Positions 45,971 to 55,434 of a stretch of 64,000 bases of DNA are shown piece by piece. The number at the start of each line of letters is the position of its first letter. Positions within the stretch are counted from its first letter, which is position 1. This DNA is from Gemmataceae bacterium (GTDB taxonomy: Bacteria > Planctomycetota > Planctomycetia > Gemmatales > Gemmataceae). The stretch covers positions 1-64,000 of the forward strand of contig SIAJ01000021.1 of assembly GCA_009691845.1 (NCBI GenBank), read 5' to 3'. The translations under genes and the position numbers were made by a program. The notes beneath the pieces are model-generated. The model had not been told where the DNA came from. It did not search any database and saw nothing but the letters and a program-made list of their open reading frames with translations.

Positions 45971-46558
45971 CTATTTCCACCTGTTGACTTGCTCTTGCAG
46001 TTGTCTAAATGTCAGGTTGATCCGTGGGCCGACTACCTTTGCCGTTTTGGGAATGGCATGTTTCCAGAAATGCTGGCAGGTGCCCCCCATCACAAGCAAG
46101 CTGCCATGTTCAAGCACGATCTCGTGCTTCTCCACCGTTCGATTGTGCTTCAAGACAAATCGCCGAGCAACTCCGAGCGAAACCGACGCAATCACGGGGT
46201 TTTGGCCCAGTTCGGGTTCATCGTCCGCGTGAAAGCCCATCGAATCACGGCCATCGCGGTAGAAGTTTAGCAGCACGCTGTTAAAACCGGCTTCCGTGGC
46301 TTGCTCGATGCGTGCACGTATTTCGAGCAGTTCGGGAGTCCAGGGTGACGACGTGTGCGTGATGCCGGAGTAGGTGTAGACGACGCCCGGATCGGCATAC
46401 CAGGCGACCAAACGCGGAAATAATCGACCGCGAGATCCTTCTCCGTGCCAGGGGATTGTGTCGCGGAGTGTGGTGAAGAGCGAATTTGCTCGTTCCGGAG
46501 CAAGAAACGTGGCTTCGTACTTCAGGCACCCATCATCGAGCAATGTGATCTGTTCCAT
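45971..46558 (-). CDS. AlkB-like 2-oxoglutarate/Fe(II) dioxygenase
   Basis: A 195-residue protein from ATG 46558 (MEQITLLDDGCLKYEATFLA). Family: AlkB/2OG-FeII oxygenase that demethylates alkylated DNA or RNA bases. Expected features: NSVLLNFYRDGRDSMGFHAD with the HxD iron motif, the distal His in FWKHAIPKT, and the 2-oxoglutarate Arg pair in RINLTFRQL. The substrate loop PWHGEGSRGRLFPRLVAWYA is ALKBH2/3-like. The open frame extends 66 nt upstream but without family similarity. It is probably a stand-alone DNA repair gene; the start codons of neighbouring genes are not overlapped. Confidence 0.92.
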   Translation of the reverse strand: MEQITLLDDGCLKYEATFLAPERANSLFTTLRDTIPWHGEGSRGRLFPRLVAWYADPGVVYTYSGITHTSSPWTPELLEIRARIEQATEAGFNSVLLNFYRDGRDSMGFHADDEPELGQNPVIASVSLGVARRFVLKHNRTVEKHEIVLEHGSLLVMGGTCQHFWKHAIPKTAKVVGPRINLTFRQLQEQVNRWK

Positions 46559-46648
46559 TTTGAATCCATGCCGTGCAGGTTTCCTTCGGCACGACGTCCC
46601 GAGCTTGTGAAGGAATCCGACCACTCATTGTCGCCTTGACGAGCGTAC

Positions 46649-47062
46649 TCAGCGAAACGGATCCGGGTTCGCATCGAACCGCTCCAGATCCCGGTCGGTC
46701 CAACCAAAATGATGGGCCAACTCGTGGACGACAGTCTTGCGAATCTCCGTTCGCAGTCGCGTTGAATCGGGGAATTCTTCCTCGTGAGCGCCTTTGAAAA
46801 TCCACAGCTTGTGCGGATGATCCGTGAAATCGATGCCGTCCGTTGGAATATCGAGCGGTTCGAATAGGCCCAGCAACGATTCGCCTGCCTCGATCTCTTC
46901 TTCCGTAAAGCCTGCACTTGCGAGCAAATCGTCGTCGGCCCAGTCGGCGACTTCCACCACCACGTTATCCATGAACGGGCGAATCGCGTCGGGCAGCGTC
47001 TCCATCGCGCTCCGAACGAGGCTCTTGAATTCCGACATCGATAGCTCGGCCATGCTCGACAT
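46649..47062 (-). CDS. Minimal zincin metallopeptidase family protein
   Basis: A 137-residue protein of the zincin_1 type (PF06262). The HExxH motif is RKTVVHELAHHFGWTDRDLE, with the following His and Asp in the family pattern. Features upstream, VVVEVADWADDDLL and GLFEPLDIPTDG, match the family. These proteins are small and probably zinc-dependent, but their substrate is unknown. The start could also be the ATG at 47038 (MSEFKSLVRSAMETLP). It is divergent from the aldehyde dehydrogenase gene, 63 nt away, and 90 nt from the AlkB-like start. Confidence 0.9.
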   Translation of the reverse strand: MSSMAELSMSEFKSLVRSAMETLPDAIRPFMDNVVVEVADWADDDLLASAGFTEEEIEAGESLLGLFEPLDIPTDGIDFTDHPHKLWIFKGAHEEEFPDSTRLRTEIRKTVVHELAHHFGWTDRDLERFDANPDPFR

Positions 47063-47125
47063 TGTAATGGTCCGTAATCGCCGGGGTATAATCTCTTACA
47101 CTCATCGAACTCGGAAGGAGCCTTC

Positions 47126-48625
47126 ATGTCTCTCCCGCGAATCGTCGGCAAACACTTTGTCGCCGGGCACTGGCTACCCGCTGGGCAGGATACGTTTGCA
47201 AGCATTAGTCCCTCGAATCGTAACGAAGTGATCGGCATCTTCCCGGCCGGCACTCCGGAAAACGCGCACGACGCAGTCGCAGCCGGCAAAGCTGCCTTCC
47301 CCGGCTGGAAGCGCACGAGCCGAATTCTACGGGCGGAATGCTTCGATCGTCTCGCCCGCATCATCGACCGCGAGACGGATAGCTTGGCCCGCCTGATGGC
47401 TCACGAGTGCGGCAAAACTCTCGCAGAATGCCGGGCCGAGGTGATTGAAGGCCTGCACATGGTGCAGTACGTCTTCGGCACGGGCCGTATGCCGATCGGC
47501 ACCATCGTTGCCTCGGAGATCGACGAGAAAGATGCGTTCGTTCGGCGAAAACCGAAAGGCGTGGTTGCCGTTATTACTCCGTGGAACTTCCCGTTTGCCG
47601 TGCCATTGTGGATGCTCGGGCCGTCCCTGGTCGAAGGAAATACGGCCGTGTTCAAGCCTTCGGAAGACACCCCCGGCATCGGCCAGCGATTGGTGGAACT
47701 GTTCGTCGAAGCCGACTTTCCGGAAGGAACAATCAATCTCGTGCATGGTGATGGCAAGGTCGGCGAGGCCCTGGTTCGCAACCGGGACATCAGCGTCGTT
47801 TTGTTTACGGGCAGTTACGATGTTGGTCACCGCATCCAGCAGCTGTCGGCGGATTTTCCGGATCGCATTGTCGCGGCCGAAATGGGGAGCAAAAGTGCCG
47901 TGATTGTTTGCGAGGACGCAAACCTCGATCTCGGCGTAAACGCGGCCATTCTGAGTGCGTTCAAAACCAGCGGTCAGCGTTGTGTTTCTGCCGGGCGAAT
48001 CCTGGTTTCCGACAAGATCATCGACGAGTTCGCCAAGCGTTACGCGTCTACAGCCAAGCGGTTACGGGTGGGCGATCCACTCGATCCCCTCACGTTCACC
48101 GGCCCGCTGATCAATGACACGGCCGTGCAGAAAGTCCTAGGTTACAACCAATTGGCGAAGGACGAAGGAGCGACCGTCCTGGTTGATGGCGGGCGAATTT
48201 TGGACAGCAAGCTCAAGGATGGCAACTTTCTTTCGCCGTTCGTCTATCGTTTGGAACATAGTTCGCACGTTCGGAGTCTAAGAGAGGAAGCGTTCGGGCC
48301 CCATGTCGCGCTGATCCCGTTCAAAACGAACGACGATGCGGTGCGAATCTATAACGACACAGATTATGGCCTGTCGATGGCCGTGATCACGGAAAATTAT
48401 CGCACGATGCGGCTATTTCGCGAGGAGTGCGAGTTCGGCATGGGCTATGTGAACCTGCCGTGCATTGGGGCAGAGGTGCATCTCCCCTTCGGAGGGGTAA
48501 AGAAAAGCGGCAACGGCCACCCGAGTGCCGCGGGACTGGTGGATGCTGTTACGCACAAGGTGGCCTGGACCGTGAATCATGGAACGGAAATCCGCATGGC
48601 TCAAGGATTGAGTGCTTCGGTTTAG
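47126..48625 (+). CDS. NAD(P)-dependent aldehyde dehydrogenase
   Basis: A 499-residue ALDH superfamily enzyme oxidising an aldehyde to an acid. Motifs: VVAVITPWNFPFAVPLWMLG (cofactor/catalytic Asn), FKPSEDTP, FTGSYDVGHRI, a general base region as VAAEMGSKSAVIV (Gly-Gly replaced by Gly-Ser), the catalytic Cys in TSGQRCVSAGRILVS and EEAFGPHVALIPF. The N-terminal PRIVGKHFVAGHWLPAGQDT is similar to semialdehyde dehydrogenases. AAGGAG lies 7-12 nt upstream of the ATG. The substrate is not determined. A small DUF2281-like gene follows after 29 nt. Confidence 0.93.
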   Translation: MSLPRIVGKHFVAGHWLPAGQDTFASISPSNRNEVIGIFPAGTPENAHDAVAAGKAAFPGWKRTSRILRAECFDRLARIIDRETDSLARLMAHECGKTLAECRAEVIEGLHMVQYVFGTGRMPIGTIVASEIDEKDAFVRRKPKGVVAVITPWNFPFAVPLWMLGPSLVEGNTAVFKPSEDTPGIGQRLVELFVEADFPEGTINLVHGDGKVGEALVRNRDISVVLFTGSYDVGHRIQQLSADFPDRIVAAEMGSKSAVIVCEDANLDLGVNAAILSAFKTSGQRCVSAGRILVSDKIIDEFAKRYASTAKRLRVGDPLDPLTFTGPLINDTAVQKVLGYNQLAKDEGATVLVDGGRILDSKLKDGNFLSPFVYRLEHSSHVRSLREEAFGPHVALIPFKTNDDAVRIYNDTDYGLSMAVITENYRTMRLFREECEFGMGYVNLPCIGAEVHLPFGGVKKSGNGHPSAAGLVDAVTHKVAWTVNHGTEIRMAQGLSASV

Positions 48626-48654
48626 GTACTCGATACCCAGAACGAGCCAACATC

Positions 48655-48879
48655 ATGACCAACAATCTTCAAGAACTGAATAGGGTACTTGGCGAGATGC
48701 CGAGCGAGATGCAGCGTGAAGTGTTGAACTTCGCGATGTTCCTGCAACGTAAACACGCCCAGGGCGAACCCGAAATCGAGGACGACAATGATTCGCGTTA
48801 CGGGGCTTCGGGCGAGGGCTTCGATCTAATGAACCGCTGGGATGCCGTGGAGTCGCCGATGACTCGGGACATTGTCTAG
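48655..48879 (+). CDS. Small DUF2281-like protein
   Basis: A 74-residue acidic protein from ATG 48655. The N-terminal MTNNLQELNRVLGEMPSEMQ then REVLNFAMFLQRK follows the DUF2281 pattern (LPxxxQxEVLxFxxFL), a short helix-turn-helix module usually found as the antitoxin-like partner of small toxins. No toxin gene follows: the next 170 nt have no gene and then an ABC transporter starts. The C-terminal half is disordered and acidic. Function unknown; it could be an orphan. Confidence 0.75.
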   Translation: MTNNLQELNRVLGEMPSEMQREVLNFAMFLQRKHAQGEPEIEDDNDSRYGASGEGFDLMNRWDAVESPMTRDIV

Positions 48880-49046
48880 CAGGCGAGCGGGCCGTGCGTA
48901 AGCACCCCGCCCCCCTACCAACCACGCGACCGCGCCACTCTAAACCCTTCTCGCTACAATCACTTCCTCGAAATCGAGTTCGCGTGAACCCTTCCGCGTC
49001 CCGAACGTAACAAGAACTCAGCCCACTTGCGCCGTGACCACTGACG

Positions 49047-50003
49047 ATGGAGCCTCCCGGAATGTCCGCCACCGCAGTTGCCGAGCAACCCCGTACACAC
49101 TCAACCACGGGATCCGATTTCATCGTCGAAACCCGGAACCTGACGAAGACCTACAAGGATTTCTGGGGGCGCAAGAAAAAGACGGCACTCAATGCCCTCG
49201 ACTTGCAGATCAAGCGGGGTGAAATCTTCGGCCTGCTCGGTCCGAACGGTTCGGGGAAGACGACAACGATCAAGCTGCTCCTCGGTCTACTCTTCCCCAG
49301 CAACGGGGAGGCGACGGTTTTCGGCAAGCCGGCTGCCGACGTGCGGAAGAACGAGCGCATCGGCTACCTGCCGGAAGAATCGTACCTCTACCGCTTCTTG
49401 AATGCTGAGGAGACACTGGATTTCTACGGTCGCTTGTTCGAGATGTCGCGAGAGCAGCGGGAGAAGAAATCCGCCGAACTCATTGAACTGGTCGGGTTGA
49501 AGGAAGACCGCAAACGGACACTTCGCGAATACTCCAAGGGCATGCGTCAACGCATCGGCCTGGCCCAGGCGCTCATTAATGACCCCGAATTCGTCATCCT
49601 CGATGAGCCGACCTCCGGCCTCGACCCGATGGGCACCATCTGGATGAAGGATCTCATTCGACAGTTGCGAGACCAGGGCAAGACGGTGCTCATGTGTTCG
49701 CACCGACTGGATGACGTGCAAGACGTGTGCGATCGAATCGCGATTCTCTTTAACGGGGATCTCCAAGAACTTGGCGACGTGGACAAACTCGTTGAAGATG
49801 CCGCGCGGGTGGAAGTCCGAGCGACGAACGTGCGGCTGACGCCCGAATTGAAGCAAGAACTTGAAGCGGTGATCACCAGGCACGGTGGCGCGTTGGAATC
49901 GTTCGGCCACCCGACGACGACGCTCGAAGACTTGTTCAAGAAAGTGGTCGAGGAGAGTAAGGCTCGGCCGGGACGAAGATACCTGCCGACAACTGGAAAA
50001 TGA
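49047..50003 (+). CDS. ABC transporter ATP-binding protein
   Basis: The 318-residue ATPase of an ABC-2 type exporter. Walker A is [15 protein letters not shown] near 72, Q-loop [11 protein letters not shown], signature [15 protein letters not shown], Walker [14 protein letters not shown] and the H-loop as MCSHRLDD. The C-terminal 80 residues ([17 protein letters not shown]...) are the extra domain of the CcmA/NatA-type exporters. The start may be the ATG at 49062. It is followed after 57 nt by the permease gene, and then by a large membrane-anchored protein, so the three form one operon. The substrate is unknown. Confidence 0.94.
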   Translation: MEPPGMSATAVAEQPRTHSTTGSDFIVETRNLTKTYKDFWGRKKKTALNALDLQIKRGEIFGLLGPNGSGKTTTIKLLLGLLFPSNGEATVFGKPAADVRKNERIGYLPEESYLYRFLNAEETLDFYGRLFEMSREQREKKSAELIELVGLKEDRKRTLREYSKGMRQRIGLAQALINDPEFVILDEPTSGLDPMGTIWMKDLIRQLRDQGKTVLMCSHRLDDVQDVCDRIAILFNGDLQELGDVDKLVEDAARVEVRATNVRLTPELKQELEAVITRHGGALESFGHPTTTLEDLFKKVVEESKARPGRRYLPTTGK

Positions 50004-50060
50004 AGTACGAAAAACGCTCGTCTTCGTCCTTGATCCATTCTTCAAAAGGGAACCGCAACC

Positions 50061-52076
50061 GTGCAGGCGTCATTCTCACCCGTGTTCGGGGTCATGAAAT
50101 TCGAAAGCGAGCCGTTGTCGTTCGACAACTGGCAGCGACTGGCTTGGCTAGGTATCGACTGGCTGCAGGATGCCGGCGGCTTTGCCATGGTCGGGTTGTC
50201 GCTCTGGCTTCTCACCACGTTTCTGAATCCCGTTTACGATCTTCTCCCAAATGGTAAGAAGCGGAATCGGCTTATCACTCCGCTGATGGTTCTGGGAGCA
50301 ACTGTTGCTTCGTGCATCTATCTGATTGCGTTAGCGGCAGTGTATCTTTCCGCCGACGACAACCCGACCACGCCACGCGTGACCGTGCTGGGGCTGGCTT
50401 TTACGCGCTGGGGGATGGTGCTGCAGTTTTCGCTGGCTGCGGCAGGACTTGCTGCCATCGTCGGCTTTGGCGGCCCATTCCTTCGCGACTGCTTCAACAT
50501 GCGTTGGAGGCGAATTTACGCACTGGCGAAGCTTTCATTCAAGGAAGCGGTTCGTCGCCGGGTCGTCTGGGTATTTTTGAGCATCCTCATCCTCTATCTG
50601 TTCCCGGCTCGCTGGTTCTTTCAGGAGAAGCCGGAGGACGAGATCAAAAGCATTGTCGGTGTGACCACTCGGGGAATGAACGTTTTGCTTGTCAGCGTTG
50701 GCATGTTGCTGGCCGCCTTCAGCATCCCGACCGACATCAAGAACCTCACGATTCACACGATCGTCACCAAACCCGTCGAGCGATTCGAGATCGTCTTGGG
50801 GCGATTCCTTGGCTACCTGGGACTGGTGACAGCCGCACTTCTTGTGATGACGGGTCTTGGACTGATTCTCATCAACGCGGGGAACGTGTCGTCCGAGGCC
50901 GAGGACGAGAGCATGAAAGCTCGCGTCGCCAAGTACGGCAGGATGGAGTTCGGCAAACTTGGCGCCAATCGCCAACTGGTCTCGTCGGACGAGTTCAAGG
51001 GGGTGGATATCGGCCGCGAGGACACGTACCGAAAATACATCGCGGGGCATCCTACTAGCCCCCACCGCGCCGTTTGGAATTTTCCGTCCCTGCCCACGCG
51101 TTTCGAACAGTCCGACAGCGTGCCCCTGGAGTTCGCGTTCGATATCTATCGAACAACAAAAGGCGAAGAAGGCACCGGAGTGCAAGTCACGTTCGAAGTG
51201 GTGACTCAATCCTGGAATCCAGGAAAAAAAATTGACGATTCGCTTAGTCCTGGCTCAGAGATCAGTATGCAGGATGCCTACGATCGAGATGCCAAGGGCT
51301 TAACGAACGTGACGCCCGGCAGCCCAAACTGGGTGAAGGTGAACGCTCTCGCGGAACGGTACGGGCGATATGTTTATCAGAACTGGCAGATCTTCGATTA
51401 TCACACGTCGCGGATTGCCGTACCTGGCGGACTCTTCCGCAATGCCTCCACGTTGCCGGAGAGTGCAAGTTCAACGCAGGGCCCGGGTGGATCATCGCGG
51501 CGCGTGCAAGTGCGTGTGAAATGCGAGACGCCGAGCCAGTTCGTGGGGGTGGCTCGCTACGATCTGTATTTCGTGGAATCCGAGGGGAATTTCAGCCTCA
51601 ACTACTTCAAGGGGGCGGTCGGAGTGTGGTTTCGGCTCGTCATCGCGATCTCGATTGCCATTACGCTATCGACGTATTTTGCCGGGGTGCTCAGTTTCTT
51701 GATTGCGATGTGTTTGTTCGTCCTCGGCTTCTTCCTGGAGTTCATCCGCGAGTTTGCTTCTGGAGCGAATATCGGCGGTGGACCACTTGAGTCCCTGGCC
51801 CGTCTCATCAAGAACAGCAACGCCACGGCGGACCTGGATATCACGCCGACCGTCCGGGCATTGCAGATGTTCGATGGTGTCAGTCGCTGGATTTGGCGGC
51901 GAGTGACAACGGTCATTCCCGATGTGGATCGATACGGGCTCACCGACTATGTGGCGCAGGGGTTCAGTATCGGCCCCGAGTTTCTGCTCATGAACTTCCT
52001 GACGCTCGTGGCTTACGTGTTGCCTTGGCTGGTTGCGGCGTATTACCTGATGAAGGTGCGAGAAATCGCGGCGTAG
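50061..52076 (+). CDS. ABC-2 type permease with large extracytoplasmic insertion
   Basis: A 671-residue membrane protein. Hydrophobic segments are visible at about 40-60, 73-93, 112-135, 170-187 (VVWVFLSILILYLFPARWFF), 208-220, 250-275, then 515-560 and 640-665. Between roughly 280 and 510 is a soluble region of about 230 residues, consistent with an extracytoplasmic domain. This layout fits an ABC-2/Gld-type exporter permease that carries a substrate- or partner-binding domain. It is encoded 57 nt after the ATPase. The insertion is not recognisable. The last 20 residues (LVAAYYLMKVREIAA) are typical of the family end. Confidence 0.87.
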   Translation: MQASFSPVFGVMKFESEPLSFDNWQRLAWLGIDWLQDAGGFAMVGLSLWLLTTFLNPVYDLLPNGKKRNRLITPLMVLGATVASCIYLIALAAVYLSADDNPTTPRVTVLGLAFTRWGMVLQFSLAAAGLAAIVGFGGPFLRDCFNMRWRRIYALAKLSFKEAVRRRVVWVFLSILILYLFPARWFFQEKPEDEIKSIVGVTTRGMNVLLVSVGMLLAAFSIPTDIKNLTIHTIVTKPVERFEIVLGRFLGYLGLVTAALLVMTGLGLILINAGNVSSEAEDESMKARVAKYGRMEFGKLGANRQLVSSDEFKGVDIGREDTYRKYIAGHPTSPHRAVWNFPSLPTRFEQSDSVPLEFAFDIYRTTKGEEGTGVQVTFEVVTQSWNPGKKIDDSLSPGSEISMQDAYDRDAKGLTNVTPGSPNWVKVNALAERYGRYVYQNWQIFDYHTSRIAVPGGLFRNASTLPESASSTQGPGGSSRRVQVRVKCETPSQFVGVARYDLYFVESEGNFSLNYFKGAVGVWFRLVIAISIAITLSTYFAGVLSFLIAMCLFVLGFFLEFIREFASGANIGGGPLESLARLIKNSNATADLDITPTVRALQMFDGVSRWIWRRVTTVIPDVDRYGLTDYVAQGFSIGPEFLLMNFLTLVAYVLPWLVAAYYLMKVREIAA

Positions 52077-52142
52077 GTGTGAGTTGGACCGGCGCGATTC
52101 GCGTTCGGTCGCACGAAGCTACCCCGACGTGGTGAAACGATC

Positions 52143-54368
52143 ATGGCCAATGTCTATCAACGAGCGGCGAAGCAGCGCAAGATCATTTATCTTGCCTCGA
52201 TCGGCGTGCTACTGTTGCTCAGTCTCGTCGTTCGCGGGACCTTCTTCCGCATCGATCGCAAGAGTGCGGACGAAGTTCAGGGTTCGCCGATGCTGGCGCT
52301 GACTCTGGATGGACGTGCGAATGTCCACGAGTTGACGGAACTCCAGCAAGGGGACAAGGAACTCGGCGGTGCCGCCATCCAACTCTTGCTGACCGGGTCA
52401 CGTGGGTTTGCAGTTTCCGCTCTCTGGCTCAATGCGATTGACAAGCAGAAGAAGCACGAGTGGAACGAACTCGATATTTCGGTGAACTCGATCACCAAAC
52501 TTCAGCCCCACTTTACCGCGCCTTGGCTGTTTCAAAGCTGGAACCTTACTTACAACGTGTCGGTCGAGATGGACCGTCTGAACGACATGTATTTTTACAT
52601 CGCACGCGGCATCTCGGTGATCGCGGAGGGTGAATCGCTCAACCGCAACAATCCGGACCTGCGCTACAATGCCGGGTTCTACTTCCAAAACAAGTTTGGC
52701 GTCTCGGATAAAGTGACGACGCTGCGTTGTCTGTATCAGCTTTCTTGCATTCCCGATGAGGATCGCGATCCCGACCGGCTGGTGACGGTGAACTCCGATG
52801 GCACGCGGACCGTAAACCTGGCCGCCTTCGAGGAGTTTTGCAGAGCCCACCCGCAGTTGATTCGCCGATTGAAGGAGACCCGTATCTCCTCGGATGGTAG
52901 CGACGAGCGTTCCCAGCCACTGGCTTCATCGCCTGCCGCTGTCGTTTCGTTCCTGCGAATGAACCGGAAGATTCCGAGTCGATACCGGCCTGCGACGCGA
53001 GAGTTGCATCGAGATCGTCTCAAGCAGTTTCCCGTGCTGCCCGACATTCGCAACCCCAATCTTCCCATTCCGACCCGAAGTGAGTTGGACTTCGAATCCG
53101 ACCTGGCCGATCACGATCAGGATGCGTTCCAGGCGGCTCGGGCCTGGTATGCCCTGGCGAACTGTGCCTTGCCGCCGCCGAGCGAGGTCCCTTCGGCGGA
53201 TGGCTCGTTCAATCCCGATCCGCTGAAGTACAGGATCCCCAAACGCCCGGCGACTATCATCTTCCGGCAGGGGCCGCCCAGAGCCCAGACTTACATTGCC
53301 GACCGCCTGACCAAAGAGGGCTGGTTCAATGCTCAGCCGTGGGAGATCGACAACCTGATCGATCTCGATCGGGTCTGGATCCCGAAGACCGAGGATGGCA
53401 AGCCCGTCAGTGTTCGCCTGACGACGCAGATGAGTGCGCAACAAGCGTGGCAAGTAGCCTTCCGGCGATGGCAGGACCACGGTACCGCCAATGGATTGCG
53501 CATGGATGCGGCACGTCTGCAAACGTACGTCTCCAGATCAGAAGAATACTGCCGCATGCATCCGGGCAAGCTGGTCGGCGACATGCCGGGCCCCCTGACA
53601 CCGGAAGAACGGCAGGACGATTCGCTCTTCTCCCTGTTCGAAGCCCAAACTGTGGTCAACGCCTGGGCAGCGAATCGAAACATGACCCAGTTCGAGCGAT
53701 TCGAATTGGAGTCGGCGGCGATGCAGACAGACCAGGCCATGCTGGCTCGTTTGCGATTCCTTCAGGCCGAAAAGACCGTTCGCGAAGCAGCCCAGTACTC
53801 GGACGCCATCCGGCTGTACAACGAAGGATTCGATGCCTGGAAACAGGTCTTGGTTTCTCATCAAGACTGCCGCGCTCGTCGCGGCAACGAGGCGGCGATC
53901 TACGCTCAACGTTGCCAAGATTTTCGGGACATCGACCTCTATCAGGAAGACATGTACGAACGTAACATGCGTCAAGTGAAATTGATGCAGGACGTTCACC
54001 AGCGGAAATTGCGTGAGGCGACCCCATGGCTCCACGATCTCGTGTTTCACATCGGAGCCAGCACGAGTGGTAACCCATTTCAGTTTGCCTGCGATTTAAA
54101 CGTACTTGCAAACGACGCCGAACGAGTACGCGAGAAAAAGGATGACCCCGTCCGAATCGAGACCCGAGCCCCCCAGCTAAAGGGAATTCCCTCGCTGGCT
54201 TTGCCCGGGCCACTCGACGGGCTGGCACCGGACGGAACGCCTTGGATTAAGCCAGATGTACAGTTCCGCATCAAGCAGAAACTTGGCCTCATCAAGCAGG
54301 CACCGCCATCCGCTCCGCCTGAGATTCCGGGTGGCGAGGCCCCGCCGAGGGGTGCCGGTATGCCATGA
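52143..54368 (+). CDS. Large membrane-anchored protein linked to ABC exporter
   Basis: A 741-residue protein with one N-terminal membrane helix (IIYLASIGVLLLLSLVVRGT) followed by a large soluble part. I do not recognise the family. Visible features: an aromatic-rich helical stretch (LQPHFTAPWLFQSWNLTYNV, NPDLRYNAGFYFQNKFGVSD) that recalls TPR-like solenoids, a charged helical segment at about 480-600, and a C-terminal Pro-rich tail (APPSAPPEIPGGEAPP). The gene starts 67 nt after the permease gene in the same orientation, so it is probably part of the exporter operon, as a periplasmic partner. The topology is an inference from the N-terminal helix. Confidence 0.7.
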   Translation: MANVYQRAAKQRKIIYLASIGVLLLLSLVVRGTFFRIDRKSADEVQGSPMLALTLDGRANVHELTELQQGDKELGGAAIQLLLTGSRGFAVSALWLNAIDKQKKHEWNELDISVNSITKLQPHFTAPWLFQSWNLTYNVSVEMDRLNDMYFYIARGISVIAEGESLNRNNPDLRYNAGFYFQNKFGVSDKVTTLRCLYQLSCIPDEDRDPDRLVTVNSDGTRTVNLAAFEEFCRAHPQLIRRLKETRISSDGSDERSQPLASSPAAVVSFLRMNRKIPSRYRPATRELHRDRLKQFPVLPDIRNPNLPIPTRSELDFESDLADHDQDAFQAARAWYALANCALPPPSEVPSADGSFNPDPLKYRIPKRPATIIFRQGPPRAQTYIADRLTKEGWFNAQPWEIDNLIDLDRVWIPKTEDGKPVSVRLTTQMSAQQAWQVAFRRWQDHGTANGLRMDAARLQTYVSRSEEYCRMHPGKLVGDMPGPLTPEERQDDSLFSLFEAQTVVNAWAANRNMTQFERFELESAAMQTDQAMLARLRFLQAEKTVREAAQYSDAIRLYNEGFDAWKQVLVSHQDCRARRGNEAAIYAQRCQDFRDIDLYQEDMYERNMRQVKLMQDVHQRKLREATPWLHDLVFHIGASTSGNPFQFACDLNVLANDAERVREKKDDPVRIETRAPQLKGIPSLALPGPLDGLAPDGTPWIKPDVQFRIKQKLGLIKQAPPSAPPEIPGGEAPPRGAGMP

Positions 54369-54545
54369 TGAAGCCTCTGTTCCTCTGCCTTTCCTTCGTT
54401 AGCCCCCGGCTTGCCGGCTGGCATGATCGCGTTTCATTCCGGGCATAGTAGGAGAGCAAGTGATTTGCCTTCCTCCGGATTGGCTTGACGCCAGTATGCT
54501 TCCCTGAGTGCTTTCGGCCTCCGTCTCACCCATTCGAGTCGATCG

Positions 54546-55325
54546 ATGACCGCTCCCGTGGTTCTTGCATTGGTTGCCCACCCCGATGACGTGGAATTTC
54601 TGTGCGCGGGCACGTTAATTCGGCTCGTCCGCGAGCACGGCTGGACCGCCCATCTGGCAACGATGACAGCCGGTGATTGCGGATCCGCCGAACACGGTCC
54701 CGATGAGATTGCAACCATTCGCAAGAGGGAAGCCCGGGCCGCGGCGGATCGACTTGGGGCCGCCTATCACTGCGTCGGCGCTCTCGACCTTCGCGTGTAT
54801 CTGACCGACGAACTTGTGGAGCGCGTTGTCCGCCTGATGGCCACAGTTCGGCCCAGCGTGGTGCTGACACACAGCCCGGACGATTATCACATGGACCACG
54901 AACTGACGAGCCGCGTGGTGCGGGCGGCAAGTTTCGCAGCCCCGATCCGCAACTTTCTGCACGGCCGCTGGGAGAATCTCCAGCCGCTCGATCAAATTCC
55001 GCACTTGTACTACTGCGATCCCGCGGAAGGCAAAGACCTGTTCGGAAACCCGATTCTTCCGACCTTCCGCATCGACATTTCAAAAGAGATCGAAGAAAAA
55101 GCCAACATGCTGGCCTGTCACAGGAGCCAACGCGACTGGCTGCTGAAACATCACGGCATGGACGACTATCTGAACGCGCTGCGCGATTGGTCGGCCAAGC
55201 AAGGCCAGGCTGCGGGTGTGGCCTACGCCGAGGGATTTCGGCAACACCTGGGACATAGCTACCCTCAGAACAACATCCTCGCGGAGGTCTTGGGTGGCAT
55301 TTGCTCCGGAACACAAGTCTCCTGA
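54546..55325 (+). CDS. PIG-L family deacetylase
   Basis: A 259-residue zinc deacetylase of the LmbE/PIG-L/BshB type that removes acetyl groups from N-acetylglucosaminyl compounds. The first zinc motif is LVAHPDDVEFLCAGTL (His12, Asp14, Asp15), the second is THSPDDYHMDHELTSRVV, with the expected His pair. The substrate could be an N-acetylglucosaminyl lipid, a malonyl-type thiol precursor or a secondary metabolite; the gene context does not decide. No signal peptide is seen. It follows the 741-residue protein by 178 nt, probably with its own promoter. Confidence 0.93.
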   Translation: MTAPVVLALVAHPDDVEFLCAGTLIRLVREHGWTAHLATMTAGDCGSAEHGPDEIATIRKREARAAADRLGAAYHCVGALDLRVYLTDELVERVVRLMATVRPSVVLTHSPDDYHMDHELTSRVVRAASFAAPIRNFLHGRWENLQPLDQIPHLYYCDPAEGKDLFGNPILPTFRIDISKEIEEKANMLACHRSQRDWLLKHHGMDDYLNALRDWSAKQGQAAGVAYAEGFRQHLGHSYPQNNILAEVLGGICSGTQVS

Positions 55326-55434
55326 TTGGTGTTCCCAGTTTCTTGTTGCGCTCACGTTACACAATCGCTCTCGCTCTTCGCTCGTCTAATTGGGTAGGAT
55401 ACTCACATCAATTAACCCCAAGGGGGAACGAGTC

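Noticed and set aside
48655-48879. Toxin-antitoxin pair around the DUF2281-like gene
   Set aside because: No toxin-like frame follows it; the next gene is an ABC transporter 170 nt away.
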